Counted from the first letter of the stretch, positions 51,114 through 60,158 are shown. The stretch is DNA of 64,000 bases from Planctomycetota bacterium (GCA_013152475.1 JAADGH010000061.1:12440-76439); one strand, 5' to 3'. Notes: a model not told the origin generated them from the sequence alone. Translations and numbers: made by a program.

Positions 51114-52217
51114 ATGATGAAAAGACTCCTGATTGTCGGTATCGTCACGGGACTGTTTACCGCTTGCGCTTTTCCCCAGGACCAGACACTCAAGGCGGTG
51201 AGGGTGGATAAGGCCCCCGCGGTGGACGGGGACCCGTCGGACGGGGCCTGGGCGAAGGCCCCCAAGCTGGACCTCACGTTCCCCAAAGTCTCTCTGAAGG
51301 CCGTCTATACCGACGACAGCATCTGCCTCCTTGCGAAGTGGCCCGATTCCACCTTCAGCATCGTGCGGGGCGGGTCGTGGAACTGGGACGGGACGAAGTG
51401 GATCACGACCCAGGCCGCCGCCCCAAAGGATGGCCCGCGTATGTTCGAGGACGGCATCGCCTTCATGTGGAACATGACCATCCCCGGCTTCGAGGGTCTG
51501 GGCTGCATGAACAAGTGCCACGTGGATGTCCAGCCGGGCAAGGGCAAGACCGTCAGCATTTTTCTGGATGCCGGTGTGGCCGACATGTGGCACATGAAGG
51601 CCGCCCGCAGCCTGCCGGCAACTCGCGCGTCACAGTCTGGCGAAGTGAAGATCGGCAAGGACGGCCAGCCGACTGCCGGCGCGTTCCTGCTCGTCGGGTA
51701 TTGCGACGACGAGTGGATGGGGGAGTGGAGCGATGCGAATGTCCCGGCCGGCGGACGGTACGGCGATAAGGGCGAGCGCATGTACATCGGCAACCGAAAC
51801 AAAGAAAAAACCGCGCCGCTCTACATGGAAAAAGAGCCAACCGACTACCTCGATGCCATGACTCTTCATCAATCGGAAATCGACGCGGGCGAGGCGGTGG
51901 AAGTCTCCGGATTGACTGCTGAAAAGGTTGGGGCGATCTGGGCGAAGTACAACACCCTCGGCGCCCGCGTGCCGGAGTGCATCCTGCGTAAACCTGAAGG
52001 CAGCCGGGCGGACATCTCCCAGGCGGCGGTCTGGAAGGATGGCGTTTGGACCACCGAGTTCCGCCGCGACCTGGACACGGGACATCCGAACGAGGACGTC
52101 ATCTTCAAGGACCTGACCAGGCCCTACCTCTTCGGCGTTGCGATCATGGACAACTGCGGCGGGGACGACCACATCACCTCCGGGGTAATTGCCCTGGTCT
52201 TCGATCAGGCGCAGTGA
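51114..52217 (+). CDS. Ethylbenzene-dehydrogenase-type haem-binding domain lipoprotein (EB_dh-like)
   Basis: A 367-residue lipoprotein (LFTAC, Cys18). The domain order is that of EB_dh proteins: AVRVDKAPAVDGDPSDGAWAKAP at the start, the beta-sandwich core (VYTDDSICLLAKWPDST), FEDGIAFMWNM, then GCMNKCHVD (~130-138) with a CX3CH haem-c-like motif, and ADMWHMKAAR with further possible ligands. Such proteins are haem-carrying electron-transfer subunits or cytochrome-like sensors of the cell envelope. No molybdenum dehydrogenase or other redox complex is encoded nearby, so the partner is elsewhere. ATG 51114 and 51117 are adjacent; either gives the same signal peptide. Divergent from the TlpA-like gene. 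Confidence 0.8.
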   Translation: MMKRLLIVGIVTGLFTACAFPQDQTLKAVRVDKAPAVDGDPSDGAWAKAPKLDLTFPKVSLKAVYTDDSICLLAKWPDSTFSIVRGGSWNWDGTKWITTQAAAPKDGPRMFEDGIAFMWNMTIPGFEGLGCMNKCHVDVQPGKGKTVSIFLDAGVADMWHMKAARSLPATRASQSGEVKIGKDGQPTAGAFLLVGYCDDEWMGEWSDANVPAGGRYGDKGERMYIGNRNKEKTAPLYMEKEPTDYLDAMTLHQSEIDAGEAVEVSGLTAEKVGAIWAKYNTLGARVPECILRKPEGSRADISQAAVWKDGVWTTEFRRDLDTGHPNEDVIFKDLTRPYLFGVAIMDNCGGDDHITSGVIALVFDQAQ

Positions 52218-52232
52218 GCCCCGGCCCGGAGA

Positions 52233-52955
52233 TCATTCCGCGCGCTCCGGCAGGAACGACGTGTCCATGAGATACGTCTTCGGATTGTTCGGGTCGATCA
52301 GCACGCGAACCTCGCTGCCGGTGATGTATTGCTCCGGGTTGAACCAGATGTTCTTGCTGTAGAAGACGTGCACCTCGCCCGTGGCCGGGTTCTCCCACTG
52401 CGATATGATCCGATAGGGCGACCGCCCGTTCATGCGCACCGACGTGTTTACCTCGACCCTCTGGAACTCGGTCATGGTCGGCTGGCCGAAATCCAACAGC
52501 CAGCGTTCCGTCCGCCCCGACAGTATCGATGCCGTGAGCATGATCACCGCAGCAACGGCAAAGGCGGCCCCAAGAGCACCCGGGATGATCACGCCGAGCC
52601 AGTTTGATGCGAACGTGTCGATCCGCGCCCGGTACGGATATTTCGTGCTGCCAGGATCGTAGCGAACAGTGACGCTTTCCCCCTTGTCATACGCCGCAGG
52701 GCGACTGCCGCAAGACGACACGAACTCGACCGTTTCGCCCTTGTCCGTTTTGAACTCCACAAGGGGGTAGTAGACGCCGGATGAACTTGACGACGAGGAA
52801 GAGGATCGCCGCAGTTCGAAGTCGGTGACCGTTCCTGTTGTCGTGACCGACGTCTCCATGAACTTCTTGGTGTGATTGTAAACGAGACCGGCAACGAGGA
52901 AGAGGATCAGCGCCACGGCGAGAAAAATTGCGCCGAGGATTCTCACTACTTTCAT
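52233..52955 (-). CDS. DUF3592-type membrane protein
   Basis: A 240-residue protein with membrane segments at ~5-27 (ILGAIFLAVALILFLVAGLV) and ~125-150 (VIIPGALGAAFAVAAVIML). Between them lies the DUF3592 soluble domain (TGTVTDFELRR, YYPLVEFKTDKGETVEFVSSCGSRP, YDKGESVTVRYDPGSTKYPYRARID). A second related soluble stretch at the C-terminus (VFYSKNIWFNPEQYITGSEVRVLIDPNNPKTYLMD) looks like a partial duplication. A run of nine Ser (~48-56) interrupts the first domain. ATG 52955 follows GGGGAG. Function unknown; convergent with the EB_dh-like gene. Confidence 0.82.
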   Translation of the reverse strand: MKVVRILGAIFLAVALILFLVAGLVYNHTKKFMETSVTTTGTVTDFELRRSSSSSSSSSGVYYPLVEFKTDKGETVEFVSSCGSRPAAYDKGESVTVRYDPGSTKYPYRARIDTFASNWLGVIIPGALGAAFAVAAVIMLTASILSGRTERWLLDFGQPTMTEFQRVEVNTSVRMNGRSPYRIISQWENPATGEVHVFYSKNIWFNPEQYITGSEVRVLIDPNNPKTYLMDTSFLPERAE

Positions 52956-53002
52956 TGAGATGCTCCCCTTGTTGGACAAGTAGCGTTAACGGAGAACCTT
53001 CC

Positions 53003-53743
53003 TCACCACGGATGCACCCCGCTCACCGGCAGGGCCACGCCGCTGATCTGCCTGGCGGCATCCGAGGCAAGGAAGAGCACAGCATCCGCAATCTCCTCCG
53101 GTGTTTGCATGTTCGACTTATCCATCTTCTCCGGGTCCTTGCCCTCGTCGCGCCAGACCTTCTCGGTCATGGGGGAGACGATGACACCGGGGCAGACGCA
53201 GTTCACGCGGATATGGTCCTTCTTGTAGTCGGCCGCCATCTGCTTCGTCAGCATCAGCAACCCGCCCTTCGCTGCTGTATAGGCCGCGAGGTTAGGGTAG
53301 CCGTGCAGTGAGCAGTTCGAGCCCGTGTTGACAATCACACCGCCGCCTTGTTTCTGCATTATCGGGATGGTGAACTTCGAGCAGAGGAAGGCCGACTTCA
53401 AGTCCACCGCCATGACGCGGTCCCAGTCCTCCTCCGTCGTCTCCACCACCGTTCCCCTCGGCGCGATACCGGCGTTGTTGAAGAGGATGTCAACCCGCCC
53501 GAATCGGTGCATGGTCCGTTCAACCATGCGCTCCACGTCGGACGACACCGCCACGTCGGTCCGAGCGGCCATCGCGTCGCCGCCGGACAGCTCGATCTGA
53601 GCAGCCGTCTCCTCGGCGCCGGCCTCATCCAGATCGGCCGCTACGATCTTTGCCCCCTCTCGGGCAAAGGCAAATGACGCGGCGCGTCCGACGCCGGAGC
53701 CGCCGCCCGTGACAATCACCACTTTGTTCTCGAATCTTGCCAT
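53003..53743 (-). CDS. Short-chain dehydrogenase/reductase (SDR)
   Basis: A 246-residue classical SDR: TGGGSGVG (12-19) binds the dinucleotide, DLDEA after the second strand suggests NAD+ preference, NNAG (89-92) is conserved, and Ser142/145, Tyr155 and Lys159 (GSNCS, YTAAK) form the catalytic set. SDRs of this type oxidise sugar acids, sugar alcohols or beta-hydroxy acids. ATG 53743 follows GAGGATG at seven bases, and a promoter lies at 53915-53943, inside the gap to the amidohydrolase operon. Its position after the hydroxyacid dehydrogenase/amidohydrolase genes suggests a shared pathway, but that is inference. Confidence 0.9.
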   Translation of the reverse strand: MARFENKVVIVTGGGSGVGRAASFAFAREGAKIVAADLDEAGAEETAAQIELSGGDAMAARTDVAVSSDVERMVERTMHRFGRVDILFNNAGIAPRGTVVETTEEDWDRVMAVDLKSAFLCSKFTIPIMQKQGGGVIVNTGSNCSLHGYPNLAAYTAAKGGLLMLTKQMAADYKKDHIRVNCVCPGVIVSPMTEKVWRDEGKDPEKMDKSNMQTPEEIADAVLFLASDAARQISGVALPVSGVHPW

Positions 53744-53914
53744 TGTGTCATCCTCATCGATACGGCGACCAGTAGTTCTCCGGATCGGCCTTGACCACGT
53801 AGCGCCTGCTTGGAAGCGGCAGCACGTCCTGCGTCCGGAGCGTCCAGGCCAGCGCGGCGAGCAAGGGATCGCACCTCCAACATTCTCCACATGCACGGAA
53901 GTCAAGGTGCGGCA

Positions 53915-53943
53915 ATTCTATCATGGACCGCGTCCGGTGACAA
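53915..53943 (-). promoter_or_regulatory. Sigma70-type promoter for the SDR gene
   Basis: Minus strand: TTGTCA (53943-53938), 17-base spacer, TAGAAT (53920-53915); the leader is about 165 bases. Confidence 0.5.
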
Positions 53944-53963
53944 GAGGCCGATCGCCGGGGGCT

Positions 53964-54764
53964 TCACGACCACCCGAAGATCCGCTCCGCGTTGCGATGC
54001 AGGATGTTGTGGATGTCCTCGTCGCCGATGTGGGAGAAGAGGACGCAGCCGATGCCGTAGTGGGGGTCAAACCACGGAAGGTCGGTGCCGAAGGTGATCT
54101 TGTGCGACCCCACCTGCCCGCACATCTGCTCAATCACCCCGCCGTGGTGGTAGATGCCGCAGAGCTCCAGGTAGGCGTTGGGGTGTTCCTTCGCGATGCG
54201 AAAGGCGTCCTCCCAGGCACCGGAGAGCGAGTGCCCCATGAGGAAGGTCATGTCGGGATACTTGCCGACGATCTCCTCCACCTGCTGCGGGCCGTTGTAC
54301 AGGTTGCCGCCCCAGGTGTGGCAGAGGACGATGCATTTGTTTGCATTGGCATACTCGAAGACCGGCTGGCAGTTCTTGTCCGTAATCGAATACTGGTGGT
54401 AGCTGGGTAAAAACTTGAAGCCGACGAATTCCTCGATGAACGGAAACTTGCTCAGGTCGTCGGGGATCAGCTCGGGGTAGTTGGGGTTGATGGACCAATA
54501 GGCGTACAGCCGCCCAGGGTATTTTCGGCAGGTGTCGAGGGAGATCGGATTGCCGCGCCTGGGATCGATGAGCGAGGCGTGGGACGAGAAGACGAGCTTT
54601 TTCACGCCGCACCGATCCATCGTGGCAATCATATCCTCGGCCGTCACATTCGGGAAGTAGATGCCCTGGAAGGGTCCGAAGTGGGCGTGCGTATCGATGA
54701 CCGGACAGGACTCGCACTTCCCCGTTTCCATGAACTCTCTAACGAGAGGGGAGTCGTTCGTCAT
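53964..54764 (-). CDS. Amidohydrolase family protein (PF04909-like), second of a pair
   Basis: A 266-residue TIM-barrel metal hydrolase. VIDTHAHFGPF (~22-32) provides the HxH metal site; CIVLCHTWGG (~144-153), FLMGHSLSG (~174-182) and ITFGTDLPW (~224-232) give the later His and Asp. This is the short amidohydrolase_2 class, which also includes decarboxylases and lactonases acting on aromatic or sugar-acid substrates. Its ATG overlaps the stop of the upstream paralogue by ATGA, so the two are translated together and may form a hetero-oligomer or act in sequence. The pair probably belongs to the transcript starting at the 56602-56630 promoter. Confidence 0.85.
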   Translation of the reverse strand: MTNDSPLVREFMETGKCESCPVIDTHAHFGPFQGIYFPNVTAEDMIATMDRCGVKKLVFSSHASLIDPRRGNPISLDTCRKYPGRLYAYWSINPNYPELIPDDLSKFPFIEEFVGFKFLPSYHQYSITDKNCQPVFEYANANKCIVLCHTWGGNLYNGPQQVEEIVGKYPDMTFLMGHSLSGAWEDAFRIAKEHPNAYLELCGIYHHGGVIEQMCGQVGSHKITFGTDLPWFDPHYGIGCVLFSHIGDEDIHNILHRNAERIFGWS

Positions 54765-55522
54765 AGCGTCACCCTCCCCAGAAGCCGCCGAAGGTTCCCG
54801 CCGGCGATGGCCTCCTTGTCCGCATCGGGGATGTCGGCATGGGCGAGCGTCAGCATCGGTCCGCCGATGTTGCTCACGGGGTAATTGCTGCTAAAGAGGA
54901 TTCGATCCGACCCGTATTTGCGAACAAAGTCGGCGATGCCGCCGTCCAGCTCGTACCGCGACGTGTCGATATGGAAGTTCTCATACGTTTCAATCAGGCC
55001 GCGGAAGTACCGGTCGTGCCCCCAACTCCCGTGCTTTGTCATGACAAGGGTGAGCTTGGGGAAGTCGCGGAGAACATAGTCGGCGAGCATCCAGCCCGAG
55101 ATGCCGCCGCTGTTGGCGGTGACAGTCATGAAAAGGGGGACGTTTCTCTCGGTCAGCAGATCGAACAGCTCGCCGAAGATACTGGCGGTGATGATGTATC
55201 GGTGTTTGTCGGGAAAGGTCCAGAGCGCCTTGATCTTGTTGGCTTTCATGTTCGCGACAAATTCTTCCGGCGAGCCGAGCTCCCCGGTCTGGGGGGGGAG
55301 AATCGCCCACGCGCCGTGCAGCCGCGGGTGGTTCTTGATCTCCGAGCAGACGAGCGGATTGCCCACAGTGGGGCAGTCGTCCTGGATGGCGGCATGGCAG
55401 ACAAGCGCCTCGGCGACGCCGCAGTAGTCCATTTCCTTTATCAGTTCCTCCGCCGTGTCGGCCCGGCGGAGCGGCGGTTTCTGAAACACGCCGAACGATG
55501 CGCAGCAATCAAAAAATTCCAT
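54761..55522 (-). CDS. Amidohydrolase-like barrel (PF04909-like), first of a pair, with changed metal site
   Basis: A 253-residue relative of the next gene. The N-terminal metal motif that is HxH in the partner is altered: the start is MEFFDCCASFGVF, with Cys-Cys-Ala-Ser where D-xHxH is expected. Later landmarks remain: LVMTKHGSW (~161), FHIDTSRYE (~185) and ILFSSNYPVSN (~213), the last having Ser-Asn where the family Asp normally stands. It may be a catalytically inactive or regulatory partner of the downstream enzyme. It overlaps that gene by four bases and follows the dehydrogenase gene by 55 bases. Confidence 0.78.
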   Translation of the reverse strand: MEFFDCCASFGVFQKPPLRRADTAEELIKEMDYCGVAEALVCHAAIQDDCPTVGNPLVCSEIKNHPRLHGAWAILPPQTGELGSPEEFVANMKANKIKALWTFPDKHRYIITASIFGELFDLLTERNVPLFMTVTANSGGISGWMLADYVLRDFPKLTLVMTKHGSWGHDRYFRGLIETYENFHIDTSRYELDGGIADFVRKYGSDRILFSSNYPVSNIGGPMLTLAHADIPDADKEAIAGGNLRRLLGRVTL

Positions 55523-55577
55523 TGGGTCCTCCCGTTAGTCTCTCATCACAATCTGGACGCTCTCGAAGGGGCGCTCC

Positions 55578-56567
55578 TTATGTCATCTTCCCCAGCATCT
55601 CTCGGGTGATCAGGCTTTTCGGCGTCTCGCCGGAGAAGAAGCGACGCATGTCGTCCACGATCATCTCGCTCTGAATCCGCCACGTGTCCACCGTCTTCCC
55701 CGCGCCGTGGGGTGTCAGGATCACGTTCGGCGCGCCGCGAAGGGGGCTGTCCATCGGTAGCGGCTCCCTGGCAAACACATTCAAGGACGCGAAGATGCGC
55801 CCCGTCTTCAGCTCCCGGGCCAGGGCATCCTCGTCCAACAGCTTCCCCCGCGCCGTGTTGACGATCAGTGCGCCGTCCTGGATGAGCTTCAGCTCCTTCT
55901 CGCCGATCATGCCCTCGGTCTCCGGCGTCAGACCGACGTGCAGGGAGATGACATCGGCTTGCGCAAGGGCCTCATCGAGCGGGACAACCGTCACGTAGTC
56001 CCGCTCGGCTACGTCCGCCGGCAGATACGGGTCGACAACAAGGACCGGGCAGTGGAAGGGCTTCAGCAGCTCCCGCACGCGCCGGGCGATGAGACCGTAG
56101 CCGATCAGCGCCACGACCTTCTCTTTCAGGTTCTTTGGCTCGCCCCGCGCCTGTCCCCAGCCGCACCCACGCATCTCCTCGATCATGTGCGGGATGTCGC
56201 GGAGGGAGTTGAGGATGAGCGCCAGGTTGAACTCGGCCACGGCGTCGGTCATGGCGTAGGCCGTGTTGACAACCGTGACGCCCCTGTCGAGCAGGACCTC
56301 CGGTTCGATCATTCGGACCGATCCGCCGATGAGCCCGACGATACGGAGCTTCGCGCATTGCTCGATGATCTCTTTCGTCAGCCCGCCCGCTCCCCGCCCG
56401 AGGATGGCGCCGTCGGCCTCACTCATCAGGGCGATCTTGTCGTCATCCGTCGGACGGCCCTTGCCCCGATGCGGAGCCACCTCAGCGAAATCACACAGGC
56501 GCAGCCGATCATCGGGCAGGAAGTTTGGGTCGTCCTCCGGCAGCAGTACGGCAATGCGCGGCTTCAT
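55578..56567 (-). CDS. D-isomer-specific 2-hydroxyacid dehydrogenase (SerA/glyoxylate-reductase type)
   Basis: A 329-residue NAD-dependent enzyme. Visible motifs are KVVALIGYGLIARRVRELL (GxGxxxxR dinucleotide site), VDPYLPAD (acidic end of strand 2), SLHVGLTPET, VNTARGKLLDEDAL (catalytic Arg) and TPHGAGKT (catalytic His). It interconverts 2-keto and D-2-hydroxy acids; phosphoglycerate, glyoxylate and sugar-acid substrates all fit. ATG 56567 follows AAAGGAAA. It leads the operon with the two amidohydrolase-like genes from a promoter at 56602-56630. The lack of an ACT domain and the length argue against full SerA. Confidence 0.88.
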   Translation of the reverse strand: MKPRIAVLLPEDDPNFLPDDRLRLCDFAEVAPHRGKGRPTDDDKIALMSEADGAILGRGAGGLTKEIIEQCAKLRIVGLIGGSVRMIEPEVLLDRGVTVVNTAYAMTDAVAEFNLALILNSLRDIPHMIEEMRGCGWGQARGEPKNLKEKVVALIGYGLIARRVRELLKPFHCPVLVVDPYLPADVAERDYVTVVPLDEALAQADVISLHVGLTPETEGMIGEKELKLIQDGALIVNTARGKLLDEDALARELKTGRIFASLNVFAREPLPMDSPLRGAPNVILTPHGAGKTVDTWRIQSEMIVDDMRRFFSGETPKSLITREMLGKMT

Positions 56568-56601
56568 GTGATTTCCTTTCCTCCGGTTCGTCAGTCTCAA
56601 C

Positions 56602-56630
56602 ACGATAGCCTGAGCACGTCGGCGCGTCAA
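56602..56630 (-). promoter_or_regulatory. Sigma70-type promoter for the hydroxyacid dehydrogenase/amidohydrolase operon
   Basis: Minus strand: TTGACG (56630-56625), 17-base spacer, TATCGT (56607-56602). Its -35 box lies only 11 bases from that of the divergent promoter at 56642-56670, so one bound factor could affect both. Confidence 0.6.
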
Positions 56631-56641
56631 GCACTTCTTGC

Positions 56642-56670
56642 TTGCAAGCGAGGAAGCCCCGCCGTATACT
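56642..56670 (+). promoter_or_regulatory. Sigma70-type promoter for the giant glycosidase-like gene
   Basis: TTGCAA (56642-56647), 17-base spacer, TATACT (56665-56670), ~30 bases before the start; back-to-back with the divergent operon promoter. Confidence 0.55.
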
Positions 56671-56705
56671 GCGGCGAGTTTGTGTGCCAGTAGGAGGGAA
56701 GAAAC

Positions 56706-59700
56706 ATGCGCATCCGACATTGGCTGATCGTTCTTTCGGTTCTTGTTGTTCCAATCGTTTGGGCGAGCCCTTCGATTGTCGAACAGACGAGTGAGGACGT
56801 GTGGGTCGTTCGGGACGACGCCGGCAACTGCGTGCCCGGCAGCAACGGCATGACCCATCAGTTGGGGCCGAACTATCAGGCCAAAAAGATATTGGACCTG
56901 AGCAACGTGCCGGAAAAGGTGTGGAAGGCGGCGGGAACGGTGCGCCTCTCGGCGTTCTTCTGCGTGCGTGATTACTCGTGGCATGACCAGAAAAAGGCGA
57001 ACGGTCTGGACGAGGCCATCGAGATTGTCATCAACGGCAAGGTCCACTCCTACCCCACCCAGGAGGGCCTGCCGGGATTCAAGGAGAAAACATCCCTCTC
57101 AAAATCCTTCCGCTGGCATGACTTCGCGATACCCAAGGGCGAGTTCGTCCGCGGCAAGAACGAGATCATCTTCAGAAAAGCCGACACGAAAGACAAGAAG
57201 CCGGACGACTACCTCTACCTCGGCATCGACAACAGTGTGGAGGGGGGCAACAGTTGGGTCAAGTTCGGCAAGGACACCCCTTGGCAGCAGGACAAGCTGA
57301 CAGTTCCGGGCGGAAAAGGTGAGTACGCCATACGCCTCTACATCATCAAAGGTGACACGAGTTTTGCGGCGACCTGGTTTCCCGCACAGGGGCGGACCGA
57401 GGACCGTCTGGGCGTGATCGGCTACGCCGGCTCGCATGGGGAAGACACCCGGATGGAATGGTACAGCCGAAAGCTGGACACCATGGCGCCCATCGCCGTC
57501 GAAGTGGAGACAGCGAATGACAGCCCCTTTGAGCTCTCCTGGCTATACGAGAACGGAAACCCGAAAACGCCGCCGATCTCCTGCAAGGGCCCGAAGGCGA
57601 CGGTGCAGATGAAACTCCCCATCCACGTTGTTCCCGTCGGTGTGCGGTTCGACAAGACCGTGCCTCTGAACAAGGTGACGCTCCACGCCTCGCGCAACTA
57701 CCATCCCGTCAGCGGCCCCGTGGACATCGCCCCCCGCATCGCCAGGCCGAAGGGCGCGCCGGCGGATCGGCGGCCGGTGTGTAATGTGGAGGAGAAAAAG
57801 ATCACCTTAGCCAACCGGAACCTGCGGTGCACGTTTGCAATCAACGACGGCAAGTTGCAACTCGCTTCGCTGTACAATGAAATCGCCGCGGCCGAGATGG
57901 TTCGCAATCCCGAACATTCGGCCCTGTTCATGATCGAGGTTGGTGGGAAACGCTATGCGGGATCCAGGGACTTTGTCTGCGACGCGGTCTCGAAATTCCT
58001 GCTCAGCAAGGGTTTTGTGGCAAGGCTGGTCTCGAAAGAAACCGGCCTGGTGGCGAAGCTCTCCGTCTGGATCGACGATGCCCTGCGGATGCGACTGGTC
58101 GTCGTGAACCGCTCCGACAAACCCGTGGACTTCAAGGTCGCCTTCCCCCACTTCTCCGGTCTGGCCATTTCCGAGAAGCCCGGGGACGACTACTACTTCT
58201 TCCCCTGGGGCGGCGGGATCATCTCCGACGCGCCGGCCATCATCCGGCGCGGCTACGGCGACCACGAGGCGCTCTACCAAGTCATGGACATCTTCAGCCC
58301 CGCACACGGCGCCGGGCTGCTCGTGCGATGCACCGACCACGACGGGCGGCACAAGATCCTTGCCCTGCGGAAGCACGTCCCGGGCAAGGCGGAGTTCAAC
58401 GGCGAGAAGCTCTACCTCCGCACGGCGGATGAATACAAGTGGACAAACTCCCTGCCGAAGATCGAGGGCATCGGCTTGACCTACGAGTACCTCCGCCGCA
58501 CCCGCAAGCCGGGCGGATCCTTCAAGCTCAAGGACGTCGCCATCGAGGCCCACGCCGGCGACTGGCACGCAGCGATGAAGCGATACGCCGACTGGTGCCA
58601 CAAGGTCTGGAAGTTCCGGCCCTATCCGTCCCGCCTGACACGGCTCGTCCATGTAATCGCTGCGGGATGGGGGACGGGATACCTGTTTCGCAATGGCGAA
58701 TATAAAACGAACACCATCAAGCCCATGACCGATTGCATCGAGCTCATGTCCTGGTGGGAGTGGTCGCCGCTGGGGCCGTGGAGCACGCCCTTCGACCGCC
58801 TCGGCGAGGTCATGTCCAAGGCATCGATCAAGCGATGGAAGGGCTACTTCGTGAAAGACCCCGTCACCGGGCAAACCATGTGGAACAACCAGCCCGGCGA
58901 CTACGACGGCTACAACCCACGATTCGGCGGACTGCCGGCCTTCCGGAAAGCGATCCAGACCTACAAGGACCTCGGAGCGGTCGTTACGCTCTATACCGAT
59001 CCGTTCCGCATGGACGATGCGAGCAAGATCGGCCGCAAGCATGGCCGGGAGTGGGGCGTGGTCCTGCCGAATGGGAAACACTCGAGGGCCTACGAGGTCT
59101 GGAACCCGTGCCACGATTGCCCGGCCGTGCGCAAATGGGTGGCCCAGACGATGAAGCGCGTCATGCGCGAGACCGGCGCCGACGGCATCCGGCTGGATGA
59201 GTACGGCCATCGCGGCTGGGCCTGCTTCAGCACGCTGCACAAGCACACCTACGCCGAGCCGGGCTGCACCGAGTGGCAGCGCGCCGTTGCGGAGACAACG
59301 AAAATGGTCCACCAGGCCATGGACTCGGTGAACCCGAAGTCGATCCTGACCACCGAGCATCCGGGGTACGACTACCTGATGCAGTACCTCGACGGCTGCA
59401 TCACCTACGACCTGACCGTGCAGGCGACGCCGCTCCGGCCGCTGGAGTGCAACACCCAGCGCTTCTACTTCCCCGAGTGCTGGCCCGGCGAGCTCGACCA
59501 TCGCAAGGCCGATCCCGAGGGAAAGAAGCGCTTCTGGAACGCCGTGTCCTCCTTCGGGCGGTACTATCCGCTGAAGATGTATAACATCCTTCGCGAGAAC
59601 AATGACACCCTCACCAGCCGCGACTCCGAGCCGCTGATTCCCACGCTGGCGAAATACATATATGCGAATCACTTCGCCGGTGGAGGCAAGACGATCACGA

Positions 59701-60134
59701 TGCTCTATAATGCGACCGGGACCGCCTTCGAGGGACGGGCCGTCGAGGTCCAGCTTGGCGAGGGAGAGCACCTGTTCGACCTGCTGAACTGCCGGGAGGC
59801 GAAGATCGAGAACGGGGCCGCGTGCATCTTCCTCCTCCGGGATGATGTTCTTTGTCTGGCTCAGTTGCCGGACAAGCTTTCGGCAAAGCGCACCGGAGAC
59901 AGGCTCGAGGTGACGGTCGCCGCGGGCGGCAAAGACGGCCTGCTTTGCGTGTGCGATGCCGACGGCCAGGCGCTGCTGTCCCGGCCCGCCCAAGACGGGA
60001 TCAATGGTTTTGATCTCCGACAGATCGCCCAGGCGGGAGCGATGCCCGCGTGCATCAAGCTCCTGCGCAAGGGACTGCTGGTGGACGCCGAGGCGATGCC
60101 GCCGGAAAAAGGACCCGGGGGCGTGAAACACTGA
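56706..60134 (+). CDS. Exported large glycosidase-like protein (alpha-galactosidase-type barrel, DUF6259-like)
   Basis: A 1142-residue protein with a signal peptide (WLIVLSVLVVPIVWA). Residues ~25-340 are beta-rich binding modules. At ~365-620 comes a beta-supersandwich (LANRNLRCTFAINDGKLQLASLYN), as precedes many alpha-glycosidase barrels. A TIM barrel then follows (~650-980): GAVVTLYTDPFRMDD, then MRETGADGIRLDEYGHRGWA (~815-840) with Asp/Glu at the barrel strand end, and ILTTEHPGYDYL. A C-terminal beta domain closes the protein. It shares this architecture with the C-terminal part of the 18244-21795 protein. AGGAGGG precedes ATG 56706. The UroD-like gene follows 24 bases after the stop. Exact linkage unknown. 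Confidence 0.72.
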   Translation: MRIRHWLIVLSVLVVPIVWASPSIVEQTSEDVWVVRDDAGNCVPGSNGMTHQLGPNYQAKKILDLSNVPEKVWKAAGTVRLSAFFCVRDYSWHDQKKANGLDEAIEIVINGKVHSYPTQEGLPGFKEKTSLSKSFRWHDFAIPKGEFVRGKNEIIFRKADTKDKKPDDYLYLGIDNSVEGGNSWVKFGKDTPWQQDKLTVPGGKGEYAIRLYIIKGDTSFAATWFPAQGRTEDRLGVIGYAGSHGEDTRMEWYSRKLDTMAPIAVEVETANDSPFELSWLYENGNPKTPPISCKGPKATVQMKLPIHVVPVGVRFDKTVPLNKVTLHASRNYHPVSGPVDIAPRIARPKGAPADRRPVCNVEEKKITLANRNLRCTFAINDGKLQLASLYNEIAAAEMVRNPEHSALFMIEVGGKRYAGSRDFVCDAVSKFLLSKGFVARLVSKETGLVAKLSVWIDDALRMRLVVVNRSDKPVDFKVAFPHFSGLAISEKPGDDYYFFPWGGGIISDAPAIIRRGYGDHEALYQVMDIFSPAHGAGLLVRCTDHDGRHKILALRKHVPGKAEFNGEKLYLRTADEYKWTNSLPKIEGIGLTYEYLRRTRKPGGSFKLKDVAIEAHAGDWHAAMKRYADWCHKVWKFRPYPSRLTRLVHVIAAGWGTGYLFRNGEYKTNTIKPMTDCIELMSWWEWSPLGPWSTPFDRLGEVMSKASIKRWKGYFVKDPVTGQTMWNNQPGDYDGYNPRFGGLPAFRKAIQTYKDLGAVVTLYTDPFRMDDASKIGRKHGREWGVVLPNGKHSRAYEVWNPCHDCPAVRKWVAQTMKRVMRETGADGIRLDEYGHRGWACFSTLHKHTYAEPGCTEWQRAVAETTKMVHQAMDSVNPKSILTTEHPGYDYLMQYLDGCITYDLTVQATPLRPLECNTQRFYFPECWPGELDHRKADPEGKKRFWNAVSSFGRYYPLKMYNILRENNDTLTSRDSEPLIPTLAKYIYANHFAGGGKTITMLYNATGTAFEGRAVEVQLGEGEHLFDLLNCREAKIENGAACIFLLRDDVLCLAQLPDKLSAKRTGDRLEVTVAAGGKDGLLCVCDADGQALLSRPAQDGINGFDLRQIAQAGAMPACIKLLRKGLLVDAEAMPPEKGPGGVKH

Positions 60135-60158
60135 ACCCGCTTCGGAGTTGCACACATA

